IMG/VR virus record: IMGVR_UViG_3300042567_000628
Location: 1 to 64,000 of that record
Source of the DNA: a virus
DNA length: 64,000 nt
Strand: one strand, 5' to 3'
Positions 57,132 through 64,000 of this stretch are shown piece after piece. The position numbers and the translations under genes were made by a program. Below the pieces are notes generated by a model. It was not told where the DNA came from. It worked only from the letters and a program-made list of their open reading frames with translations, and ran no database searches. Position 1 is the first letter of the stretch, and each line of letters begins with the position of its first letter.

Positions 57132-57367
57132 TGTCAATTGAAACGCTAAGAACGCTAACAGAACATCAAGACCTAGCCATTTCAGCTAGGGCTCGTTATG
57201 TGCTTGAGCTCACCCAGGCAGTAAACACCAATCAGATCACAGCCGAGGAATATCAAGAACTCTGCAGAGATGTGGCCCGTATGGACACCCTGGATAGAGA
57301 ATGTCAAGACCTAGAACTAAAAACCGCACTGGTCATGGCTGTGTATGCTGTGGCCCAACTGAGATAA
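57131..57367 (+). CDS. Unrecognised helical protein
   Basis: 78 residues, entirely helical (ISARARYVLELTQAVNTNQI, EEYQELCRDVARMD). TAATG overlap with the lipoprotein gene. Unknown. Confidence 0.75.
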   Translation: MSIETLRTLTEHQDLAISARARYVLELTQAVNTNQITAEEYQELCRDVARMDTLDRECQDLELKTALVMAVYAVAQLR

Positions 57368-57371
57368 TCAT

Positions 57372-57902
57372 ATGCGTATCAACGAAATCCTCACTGAAAA
57401 CATATTCACCACAGACTATCACAAGGTCATGCAAGCGGTAGCTGAATTGTACAAGAACCACTATGACATCAATGTGTGGGAAAATGCCGAAGCACACGAC
57501 GAAGCTGCCAAGGTACTACTCAAGGTACACCCCACTCAAGAGGAACTGGACTACATCATTTCAAGTAGTCAACTGCCAGAACGCTTTATGGATCTAGACT
57601 TTCCCATCAATGACGATCTCATGTTCAACGGTTCAGGGGCATCAACAGATGATGTCATCGAGGGTGACCTAGATGAAGCCCTAGACTCAGACCTAGATGA
57701 GGAGCCTGCATCGAGAGCATTATGTACCAGCGGCAAACCCAACAACGCTTTGGGTGCCAGTCAATTGGCATCATGCAAGAGCCAGGGCTATCGTGGTCGA
57801 CACGGTGATAAAAGCCACAAGATTGGCAACGAGCGCACCACTGTAAAAGGCAAAAAGATCAAGGGCAAGAAGTACGGCGGCCCCTTACCAGACTGGAGTT
57901 AA
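57372..57902 (+). CDS. Probable virion-associated protein, MRINEIL type
   Basis: 176 residues. The MRINEILTE opening is shared by many T4-like phage proteins and is like a targeting or delta-type N-terminus. An acidic middle (EGDLDEALDSDLDEE) is followed by a Lys/Gly/Cys-rich tail. Function unknown. Confidence 0.65.
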   Translation: MRINEILTENIFTTDYHKVMQAVAELYKNHYDINVWENAEAHDEAAKVLLKVHPTQEELDYIISSSQLPERFMDLDFPINDDLMFNGSGASTDDVIEGDLDEALDSDLDEEPASRALCTSGKPNNALGASQLASCKSQGYRGRHGDKSHKIGNERTTVKGKKIKGKKYGGPLPDWS

Positions 57903-57905
57903 CAC

Positions 57906-58463
57906 ATGGTCGAAGTCAAGACCGGGGATCTATTGATTGCACCCCCGAGCATGCCAGATCCAAGATTTAACCAATCTGTGATGTTTCTCACACATTACAA
58001 CTCACGTGGGGCCTATGCCCTGTGCATGAACAGGCCCACAGAACACACCCTCAACACCATAGTGGAGCCCCTGGGGCTGAAGTTTAAAATAGATCACCCT
58101 CTGTATTGGGGTGGCCCAGTGAGCCTCAGCACTGTGTGGATGTTGCATGACAGTGATTGGTCAGTGAACAACACCATGCGTATCAATGATCAATGGAGCA
58201 TTACCAGCCATGAAGAAATGTTCCATCATCTCAGCAAGGGGGTATGGCCCAATAGATTCCGTATCATGATAGGCCATGCCAGTTGGGATGCAGGACAACT
58301 AGATGCTGAGATAGAGGGTCAAGAACCCTGGAGCCACCGCAGCAGTTGGCTGTGTGTGAAGCGGCCCGATCCCAATTGGCTGTTTGATCTAGATGCAGAA
58401 CAGCTATGGAGCAGCAGTTGCAGTCTATGCGGGCAACAGGCTGTGGATTCATGGATGGTGTAA
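57906..58463 (+). CDS. AlgH/UPF0301 (YqgE) family protein
   Basis: 185 residues, normal family length. GDLLIAPPSMPDPRFNQSVMFL, GAYALCMNRPTEH, PLYWGGPVS, WMLHDSDW and GHASWDAGQLDAEI are the diagnostic blocks of bacterial AlgH/YqgE, a conserved protein of poorly defined regulatory function. A host-derived gene retained by the phage. Overlaps the radical SAM gene by 13 bases. Confidence 0.85.
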   Translation: MVEVKTGDLLIAPPSMPDPRFNQSVMFLTHYNSRGAYALCMNRPTEHTLNTIVEPLGLKFKIDHPLYWGGPVSLSTVWMLHDSDWSVNNTMRINDQWSITSHEEMFHHLSKGVWPNRFRIMIGHASWDAGQLDAEIEGQEPWSHRSSWLCVKRPDPNWLFDLDAEQLWSSSCSLCGQQAVDSWMV

Positions 58464-59368
58464 GGCTGGTTCAAAGCACGAGGGCTGGGAGTAAATTTTA
58501 TGTAAATTGGTGGTTGATGAATCACTGCACATGGGCCTGCAGCTATTGCAATGAAATTATACGCAAGGGCAACATTGATCTACCCTATCTCAACGACTGC
58601 AAACAGTTCATAGACAGCACAGTGGCCTATGCTACCAATCAAGGCAAAACTGCCAGCATAGAGTTTACAGGGGGTGAAGTAACAGAATGGACTGACTTTC
58701 TAGAGCTGTTGGCCCACGCTCATGGTCAAGGATGCGAAACACAGTTTAGAACCAATGCCAATGTGAGCATTGATCTTTGGCATGAATACATGGCTGTGAC
58801 CCACAGTGTGTTGATTGAGCATCACCCTGAGCATACTACCAGTGCGCACTTTTTATTGGCTGTGGCTGCGGCAGTGGACGCAGGGGTGGCTGTGACTGTG
58901 AACCTAAACATGCTCAAAGACACGTGGGCCAGCAGCCAGCAGTTGTATGATCGCATATACACCAAATGGCCACAGATACGCATGAACAAACGCATGTTGT
59001 TTGAAGACCCTGTGTTCAATACCACCCCACAACGCTATACCACCAACCAGACCATGGAATTGAAAAGACAGCACGGTGACATCAAGATCACACAAGGTAA
59101 CAAGATTGAATACACTGACTATCAGACCATGGTGTTAGAGGGCAGTAATGTGTTCAAAGACTATGACTGCTGGGCTGGCATGGAACAGATAGTGGTAGAT
59201 GCTTGGGGCAGAGTCTATAGAGGGCACTGTAGACAAGGCGGATTCATGGGCAATATCAAAGAGCATAACATAGTTTGGCCCACCCACCCTAGAACTTGCA
59301 AGTTAGACATATGCAGAAACAGCTTTGACATACTGGCCACTAAATCAATTCAACTCACGAAGATTTGA
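58451..59368 (+). CDS. Radical SAM enzyme with SPASM-like C-terminus
   Basis: 305 residues from the ATG at 58451. NHCTWACSYC (Cys26, Cys30, Cys33) binds the radical 4Fe-4S cluster; EFTGGEVTEW is the GGE SAM motif. The C-terminal YDCWAGMEQIVVDAWGRVYRGHC, then CKLDICRN, adds four or more Cys as in SPASM auxiliary clusters of peptide-modifying enzymes. Substrate could be a peptide, tRNA or sugar; none is obvious nearby. Confidence 0.82.
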   Translation: MDGVRLVQSTRAGSKFYVNWWLMNHCTWACSYCNEIIRKGNIDLPYLNDCKQFIDSTVAYATNQGKTASIEFTGGEVTEWTDFLELLAHAHGQGCETQFRTNANVSIDLWHEYMAVTHSVLIEHHPEHTTSAHFLLAVAAAVDAGVAVTVNLNMLKDTWASSQQLYDRIYTKWPQIRMNKRMLFEDPVFNTTPQRYTTNQTMELKRQHGDIKITQGNKIEYTDYQTMVLEGSNVFKDYDCWAGMEQIVVDAWGRVYRGHCRQGGFMGNIKEHNIVWPTHPRTCKLDICRNSFDILATKSIQLTKI

Positions 59369-60115
59369 AAACACCACACGTTCCACTATTTTCTTTCTAG
59401 CATCCTTGCTGGGAGCACCCAGCACAACCAATATGAACTGCCTATGACGTTCTTCCAACACTAGACTCACACACCATCCTGCAGGGTTAGTTAGCCCTGT
59501 CTTGCTGAGTACAATGGTATTAAACTCTTCCAGCAGGCCTATATTGGTATTCTGAATGATAATCTTAACAGGCTTCTTGCGATCCTTGACAGCAATTTCA
59601 GTCTTTTGAATAATACTAGTCTGACGAATAAAGTCTATAGTAGTTGCAGCCTTGAGCATGTGCATGATGTCCAAGACTGTGCCCACATTCTTTTGGCTAA
59701 GGCCACTGGGATCATCGAAATGGCTGTAGGCCATGCCCAACTGTTGTGCCTTGGCATTCATGGCAGTCATAAAGGCATGTCTACCATTGGGATGATCACG
59801 GGCCAGTGTTTCGGCAGCAGAGTTGTCTGAGCGAACCAACATGGCGATCAATAGCTCTCTACGGGTATAATGCTGTTTCTTTAACAGTACACCACTAACA
59901 CCTCGATATATTTCTATCTTGGCTTCTAGATCCTGTCCTAGGTCTAGATAGGTCATGGCCGTCATTACCTTGGTAATACTGGCCATAGGCCTTACCTGTT
60001 GTGTATGCTCTGCAAGCAAAACTGTGTTTGTGGTGTTATCATACAAAAGCACACTGGGCTCATTACGAGCCCAGGCTGTGTTGATCAGCAATAACAAGAC
60101 AACTAACAGTTTCAT
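59345..60115 (-). CDS. D-alanyl-D-alanine carboxypeptidase/endopeptidase-like (PBP5/7)
   Basis: 256 residues. Signal peptide (1-16), then the three penicillin-binding motifs: SITK (Ser46, Lys49), SDN (96-98) and KTG (205-207). Exported to the periplasm, where it would trim or cleave peptidoglycan cross-links. The C-terminal amphipathic anchor of PBP5 is missing, so it resembles PBP7 or a minimal core. Could remodel the wall for infection, lysis or exclusion; role inferred. Conver­gent overlap with the radical SAM gene. Confidence 0.9.
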   Translation of the reverse strand: MKLLVVLLLLINTAWARNEPSVLLYDNTTNTVLLAEHTQQVRPMASITKVMTAMTYLDLGQDLEAKIEIYRGVSGVLLKKQHYTRRELLIAMLVRSDNSAAETLARDHPNGRHAFMTAMNAKAQQLGMAYSHFDDPSGLSQKNVGTVLDIMHMLKAATTIDFIRQTSIIQKTEIAVKDRKKPVKIIIQNTNIGLLEEFNTIVLSKTGLTNPAGWCVSLVLEERHRQFILVVLGAPSKDARKKIVERVVFSNLRELN

Positions 60116-60118
60116 CGA

Positions 60119-60679
60119 TTATTTAATCGACTCTTCCTCGTTATCAAAGGGCCAAGCATTGAGCTCTGGTGTATGCTTGGCAATAGCTTCTCGAAGAGCG
60201 TCTTCAATCAATTGATTGAATGTGATGTCACGTTCATGTGCTATCTTCATATAGGTTAGGAGTTCTTCTTCTGTGAAGTCTATAGGTACCAACACTCGAG
60301 TATCATAGGGTTCACCGGCCTTGATAGCCAGAGCCTTTTGAATGAAGTCATCAACAACATCAAGATCTACATAGTCGACATCATCCCATGCTTGATTTTC
60401 AAGCACACTTCTATGCTGGGCTTCCTTGTGATGTTTTTCAACATTTTTAGGATTGATCATGCGATAAGCACGGTCATTGGTGTAATCGCACATGCTGACT
60501 TCATAGACCTTTTGGCTTTTGGTACTAAACACAATGCTAAAACTGTATCCACCTGCGCCGTGAACACCGTTCCATGAGTCTAATGTATAGGCATTAGGGC
60601 CATAACAGGACCACGTGTAATCACTACCTTCAGTAATCTTGTAGTCGACCAGTTCCATCCATTCTTTCATTGTGATCAT
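60119..60679 (-). CDS. Unrecognised protein with ribbon-helix-helix-like end
   Basis: 186 residues. The N-terminal two thirds are mixed; the segment TRVLVPIDFTEEELLTYMKIAHERDITFNQLIEDALREAI has the strand-helix-helix pattern of RHH DNA-binding proteins. AAGGAATCAAA precedes the ATG; ATGA overlap with the gene upstream. Confidence 0.7.
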   Translation of the reverse strand: MITMKEWMELVDYKITEGSDYTWSCYGPNAYTLDSWNGVHGAGGYSFSIVFSTKSQKVYEVSMCDYTNDRAYRMINPKNVEKHHKEAQHRSVLENQAWDDVDYVDLDVVDDFIQKALAIKAGEPYDTRVLVPIDFTEEELLTYMKIAHERDITFNQLIEDALREAIAKHTPELNAWPFDNEEESIK

Positions 60680-61011
60680 TTTGATTCCTTAATTTTTGTT
60701 AATAGACTTCTATTACGCACGTCTTGCTCTTTACGAGCACGTTTAACATCATCGCTGACACGCAACATTGCATCGTAATCACGTGCCCAGCGTACTCCTG
60801 CCAACCAATCTTCTAGTCGTTCAAGACTGCCCACGAACAGTTCAGCATCACGATTATAAATTGGTAATGCATCGTGATCCTTTGGTACAAGACTGAGAGC
60901 ACCGTGATCCTCTGTCCAATCGCTGTGTTTGCTCTTGCTGAACTTGAAGCCAAGTTTGTCTATAGCTTCTTCAATGCGTTTGATTCTTTGAATTGTATTC
61001 CAACCACTCAT
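60676..61011 (-). CDS. Unrecognised small protein
   Basis: 111 residues, basic and helical (RIKRIEEAIDKLGFKFSKSK, LEDWLAGVRWARDYDAML). First gene behind the promoter at 61040. Confidence 0.75.
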   Translation of the reverse strand: MSGWNTIQRIKRIEEAIDKLGFKFSKSKHSDWTEDHGALSLVPKDHDALPIYNRDAELFVGSLERLEDWLAGVRWARDYDAMLRVSDDVKRARKEQDVRNRSLLTKIKESK

Positions 61012-61039
61012 ATCAGCCTTTCTTTGTTGCTATATGTAT

Positions 61040-61068
61040 ATTATACAGTCTTATTAGAAAAAAGTCAA
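61040..61068 (-). promoter_or_regulatory. Early sigma70-type promoter
   Basis: TTGACT, 17 bases, TATAAT; the -35 overlaps the end of the upstream gene. Confidence 0.85.
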
Positions 61069-61382
61069 TAGGGTTTTATATTTTTTAACAAACTATCATT
61101 GTCGCCAAGTATTAGTCCTACACCGTATTTGGCATGAAAGTCATCATATGATGCCAATCGATTTGGATCTATAGGCAGGCCATATATCTTTAACCAAGTA
61201 TGCATGCAGTTGACTACTTCTTGATCTGCAAAATTCTCCATAATAAAATAAATTGATTGATCTACCTTACGATGAAACTTCTGCTGTCTACCATGCACGG
61301 CCTGCATCTCTTCGGCTAGTTTATGGCAGTAGTGTTCTGCACCTTTGAGCACTGTCCAAAATTTGTTGGGATCGGTTTTCAT
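61065..61382 (-). CDS. Unrecognised small protein
   Basis: 105 residues from the ATG at 61382, chosen for its ATGA overlap with the previous gene. Helical, His-rich (GAEHYCHKLAEEMQAVHGRQQKFHRKVDQS). Unknown. Confidence 0.75.
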   Translation of the reverse strand: MKTDPNKFWTVLKGAEHYCHKLAEEMQAVHGRQQKFHRKVDQSIYFIMENFADQEVVNCMHTWLKIYGLPIDPNRLASYDDFHAKYGVGLILGDNDSLLKNIKPY

Positions 61383-61633
61383 TCTCTGCTCAATCTGCCC
61401 CACACTAGGAACTCTTTGAAGGCTTCATAAACTGTGGCCGCTTCTCGATCGTCGGCTTCTACTCGAACACCGCGAACATAAAATCCATCTTCAGCCACTC
61501 TCAACATTTCTGTTGCGCCTACATTACACACAATGTTGTTGGACTTGGGTTCGTGAAAGTTGTATCTTGTTATGGCATCATCTTGAACCCAGGTAGACAC
61601 TATCTTGTTTAACTCTGTGAAATCATAGCTCAT
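61379..61633 (-). CDS. Unrecognised small protein
   Basis: 84 residues; VCNVGATEMLRVAEDGFYVRGVRVEAD resembles the short beta motif of structural-protein trimerisation segments, but this is speculation. TAATG overlap with the gene upstream. Confidence 0.7.
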   Translation of the reverse strand: MSYDFTELNKIVSTWVQDDAITRYNFHEPKSNNIVCNVGATEMLRVAEDGFYVRGVRVEADDREAATVYEAFKEFLVWGRLSRE

Positions 61634-62301
61634 TATTTAAACTCTTTCTTGTTGTGAAATATCTTACGGTACGCACCACCCAAGAAAAATTCTAGCTTAC
61701 TGCGTTTTTTTGCTTGGAATTCACAGCTCATTTCCCATGAATCTCGTTTGAAAGGAATCACCTGTACCAGCGGATCGCCGGGGTTGATTTTAACTTCTTT
61801 GTCGCTGGTAAGATATCCGGGAAGCTCGGTAGACAAGTCATGTGTGTCTGTATCAACAATGGCCGGGAACAATTGAAAGCGTTCTTCAAACTGATAAAAC
61901 GGTTGTACAATCAAACAACTGTATCCAGGTGGAGTTCGAATCAGCCACGGTTGAGCAATTTTGAAATACTGTTTGGAGGTGCCTTCTAAAGCTACAGGAC
62001 ACTGCTCATGATTATGTCCGCCTATATAAGGTACATGTGGCACACTGACTTTGAAATCTTCATGCCTGCCTTTTTTCTCTGGATGTAAAATTAGTTCATA
62101 GGTGTTGAAAATAATATATCCAGACATAATCATGTCTTGCACAGGCATGCAGTGTTTTATGGTAGGCATCCCTTTACCGGGAAACTGATTCTTCTTCCAG
62201 AGATCTAGATCTCTGTACCATTCTGGTACTACCTTGTTGGCCGGCTGTACAGGAAAAAACTCTACAACCGCAGGATCATCTGAGTAAAATTTGATATTCA
62301 T
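61633..62301 (-). CDS. DUF6065-like phage protein
   Basis: 222 residues from the ATG at 62301 (ATGA overlap). MNIKFYSDDPAVVEFFPVQPA, VPEWYRDLD, PTIKHCMPVQDMIMSGYIIF and a late PGDPLVQVIPFKRD are blocks conserved in T4-like environmental phages (DUF6065 as I recall). Beta-rich; biochemical role unknown. Confidence 0.7.
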   Translation of the reverse strand: MNIKFYSDDPAVVEFFPVQPANKVVPEWYRDLDLWKKNQFPGKGMPTIKHCMPVQDMIMSGYIIFNTYELILHPEKKGRHEDFKVSVPHVPYIGGHNHEQCPVALEGTSKQYFKIAQPWLIRTPPGYSCLIVQPFYQFEERFQLFPAIVDTDTHDLSTELPGYLTSDKEVKINPGDPLVQVIPFKRDSWEMSCEFQAKKRSKLEFFLGGAYRKIFHNKKEFK

Positions 62302-62561
62302 TTGTGGCTGTCCTTGATTGTGGTAAAGAGTTCTTGTTTTTCTGTTTTGTATTTGGTCCAACTGTCTTTGAGCTGATCCCATACCATCCATTTACTGCAC
62401 CAAAGGAACAGTATAATCATAGGAATAGCAAATAGATAGATGTCATAGGGCCTAGGTGCAACAACACCAGCACCTAGAAAGAAAGCACCAATAATGTAGC
62501 CTTTTTGCCAGATTTCCCATTTGCGCCATTGCCAACTAATAAATTCTAGAATCTCTTTCAT
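62298..62561 (-). CDS. Small membrane protein
   Basis: 87 residues, hydrophobic segments at about 20-36 and 40-54, aromatic cytosolic ends. TAATG overlap with the ligase gene. Unknown. Confidence 0.75.
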   Translation of the reverse strand: MKEILEFISWQWRKWEIWQKGYIIGAFFLGAGVVAPRPYDIYLFAIPMIILFLWCSKWMVWDQLKDSWTKYKTEKQELFTTIKDSHK

Positions 62562-63880
62562 TAGATCTTCTCCCCTGCAATAAATCCACGGAATCGTAGG
62601 AAGCGAGGAAAGCGCAGACTATATGTACCGTCCTGATTCTGTGTGACAGCATCGGCACGTACTTCAACTACCTGCCCCACCACTGTATCACGTTCCGCCC
62701 AATAAGAACCACGATCACTATCACTAAAACCACTGCCAACATTGACAGCAATCGACTTACCGTCGTCCACACCCTCGCAGACAAATGCACCAAGACGCCC
62801 AACATTTCGTCCAGTACCTTCTTCCACTTCTCGGACCGTGAGTGAAACTTCAATGAAAGGCTTTTGTTTGAGCCACGAAACAGATCTCTTACATTCATAT
62901 TTTGCCTCTGGGTCTTTGATCATAATGCCTTCGAAGCCTTCGGCAACCATTTTCTTGTTGTAGTCCTTGTATTCGATCTCACCCAGAAACTCATCTAGGT
63001 TAACTTCAATCTGCGGAATGATTTCAATACACCCACTATCACCAAACAGATTGTTAAAATTCTCTTTGAGGAACTTAGAACGTCGACGCTGTCCCATCAC
63101 ACTCTTGCCAGCTTTGAACTCCACAAGTGGAACAACATCGAACAAACATAGACGTGCATCTTGTGCCTGCACATCTGATTTACGATGGACCTGTTTCATG
63201 AGATCCTGGAATGAATTGCTGACAACTTCGCCGTCTAACACATATGAACGACCAATCTCATCCATGTGTTTTTCTAGATAGGCTGTTATGTGTCCAAAGT
63301 TATCTAGAACTTTGCCATTGCGTGTGTACATTGTGGCAGTACGACTTTCAAAGTCAACTACAGTGATAGCACGAACTCCGTCTAATTTGGGTTCGAGTAG
63401 TTTCTTGCCTGTAATTTTCTTATCGTGATTGGCACCATCGTGCGCCAACATAACTTCGAATACAGGAACAGGAGCAATGCCTTCATGTATCTTTAGTACC
63501 TTGTTCACAGTCTTTTCGCTAAAGCCTGCTCGCATGTCCTTAATAAGAATGCGACGGTACCAATCGTTCCATTGTGCTTTGGTGGCAACATTCATTGCCA
63601 ACTCAATGGCATCTTTGGCTGCATGGCCTGTAAGACGTCTACGGTAAAGACTGTCTGCTAGTTCAAGGAAGTTGTCCCAACTGAGACCCTGTCCTTCGTC
63701 TTGTTCTTTGATAGGTACTTGCTTGACGCCAAACGTATATAAGCCATCTAGTGCCATACGCAAGCCTTCAAAGAACTCTGTGAGTCCTTCTTTAGCTGCC
63801 ATATCTAGAATCTGTTCTTTGCTTAAACGGCTGTTGTCAGCTTCAAGTTGTTGAATCACTGTTTCGGGCTGTGTTCTCAC
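62561..63880 (-). CDS. gp30: ATP-dependent DNA ligase, gp30-like
   Basis: 439 residues from the GTG at 63880, set by AGGAGCCGACC. T4 gp30 has 487 residues. Seals nicks in phage DNA. Adenylation motif KLDG (165-168, Lys165 nucleophile), DGEVV (motif III), EGFEGIMIKDP (motif IV) and SWLKQKP (motif V); the C-terminal OB domain ends in FPRFLRFRGF (RFPR-type motif). Own consensus promoter; at least two membrane/hypothetical genes follow in the same unit. Confidence 0.93.
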   Translation of the reverse strand: MRTQPETVIQQLEADNSRLSKEQILDMAAKEGLTEFFEGLRMALDGLYTFGVKQVPIKEQDEGQGLSWDNFLELADSLYRRRLTGHAAKDAIELAMNVATKAQWNDWYRRILIKDMRAGFSEKTVNKVLKIHEGIAPVPVFEVMLAHDGANHDKKITGKKLLEPKLDGVRAITVVDFESRTATMYTRNGKVLDNFGHITAYLEKHMDEIGRSYVLDGEVVSNSFQDLMKQVHRKSDVQAQDARLCLFDVVPLVEFKAGKSVMGQRRRSKFLKENFNNLFGDSGCIEIIPQIEVNLDEFLGEIEYKDYNKKMVAEGFEGIMIKDPEAKYECKRSVSWLKQKPFIEVSLTVREVEEGTGRNVGRLGAFVCEGVDDGKSIAVNVGSGFSDSDRGSYWAERDTVVGQVVEVRADAVTQNQDGTYSLRFPRFLRFRGFIAGEKI

Positions 63881-63905
63881 GGTCGGCTCCTGTGTGTAAA
63901 TATAT

Positions 63906-63934
63906 ATTATACAGTGATTTCTCGACTTTGTCAA
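63906..63934 (-). promoter_or_regulatory. Early sigma70-type promoter of ligase
   Basis: TTGACA, 17 bases, TATAAT; 25-base leader with AGGAG. Confidence 0.9.
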
Positions 63935-63942
63935 GTCATTTG

Positions 63943-64000
63943 TTATTCGCTGTCGAAAATTGAATTGAAATGCTGATCGGTGACTCTTGATTTACGTCTA
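63943..64000 (-). CDS. C-terminal end of a gene running off the window
   Basis: The last 58 bases read as RRKSRVTDQHFNSIFDSE then stop on the minus strand. Too short to name; placement next to a promoter fits the array layout. Confidence 0.4.
   Translation of the reverse strand, partial: RRKSRVTDQHFNSIFDSE

Overview
The window is a contiguous piece of a tailed-phage genome of the T4-like (myovirus) type. The evidence is a recognisable T4 replication and recombination set: gp32 single-stranded DNA-binding protein, UvsX recombinase, a UvsY-like protein, UvsW helicase, gp61-type primase, gp41 helicase and an ATP-dependent DNA ligase. Late promoters of the TATAAATA type are also present. Host clues are weak but point to a Gram-negative, possibly betaproteobacterial (Burkholderiales) freshwater host. 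They are a BPSL0761-like protein, a secreted Ala/Lys/Pro-rich protein with a betaproteobacterial-looking signal peptide, and a periplasmic PBP5/7-like enzyme. No integrase, insertion sequence or CRISPR array was seen.

Layout. 0-4.8 kb (+): an unrecognised acidic protein, a secreted small protein, gp32, UvsX and UvsY-like. 4.8-17.6 kb (both strands): a large sugar cassette inserted between the recombination genes and uvsW. It holds GDP-mannose 4,6-dehydratase, a ColD/E1-like PLP dehydratase with His in place of the usual Lys, an SDR epimerase, a cytidylyltransferase-cupin fusion, at least six glycosyltransferases, three capsule-synthesis-like paralogues and a methyltransferase. 17.6-30.2 kb (mostly +): an unknown gene next to uvsW, cupin, zinc-finger protein, a 192-residue DnaE-like protein, a probable virion protein, primase, carbamoyltransferase, 2OG oxygenase-like protein, gp41 and a nucleotidyltransferase. 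30.2-36.3 kb (mostly -): Bax-inhibitor-1-like membrane protein, two SGNH-like paralogues, two 2OG oxygenase-like proteins and small proteins, many behind T4-type late promoters.

36.3-54.6 kb (all -): a dense array of about 45 small early genes, mostly unrecognised. They are read from about 27 nearly identical sigma70-type promoters (TTGACA, almost always exactly 17 bases, TATAAT). The array includes a MoxR-type AAA ATPase, a metallopeptidase/VWA protein, a second AAA ATPase, SprT-like, SWIM and GIY-YIG proteins, one apparently non-coding transcript, and tRNA-Met, tRNA-Arg and tRNA-Leu. 54.6-55.3 kb is nearly gene-free and rich in short repeats, a candidate origin or control region. 55.3-59.4 kb (+): small proteins, a 2OG oxygenase, a lipoprotein, AlgH-like and radical SAM proteins. 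59.3-64 kb (-): a D,D-carboxypeptidase-like protein, small proteins and DNA ligase.

Two transcription programmes are visible: early host-sigma promoters and late TATAAATA promoters. In both classes a subset of genes has its ATG exactly where transcription should start, so a leaderless mRNA is predicted. The early promoters carry a recurrent TTTGG/CCAAA motif between the -35 and -10 boxes that may be a regulator site. All functional calls come from reading motifs; no database search was run.
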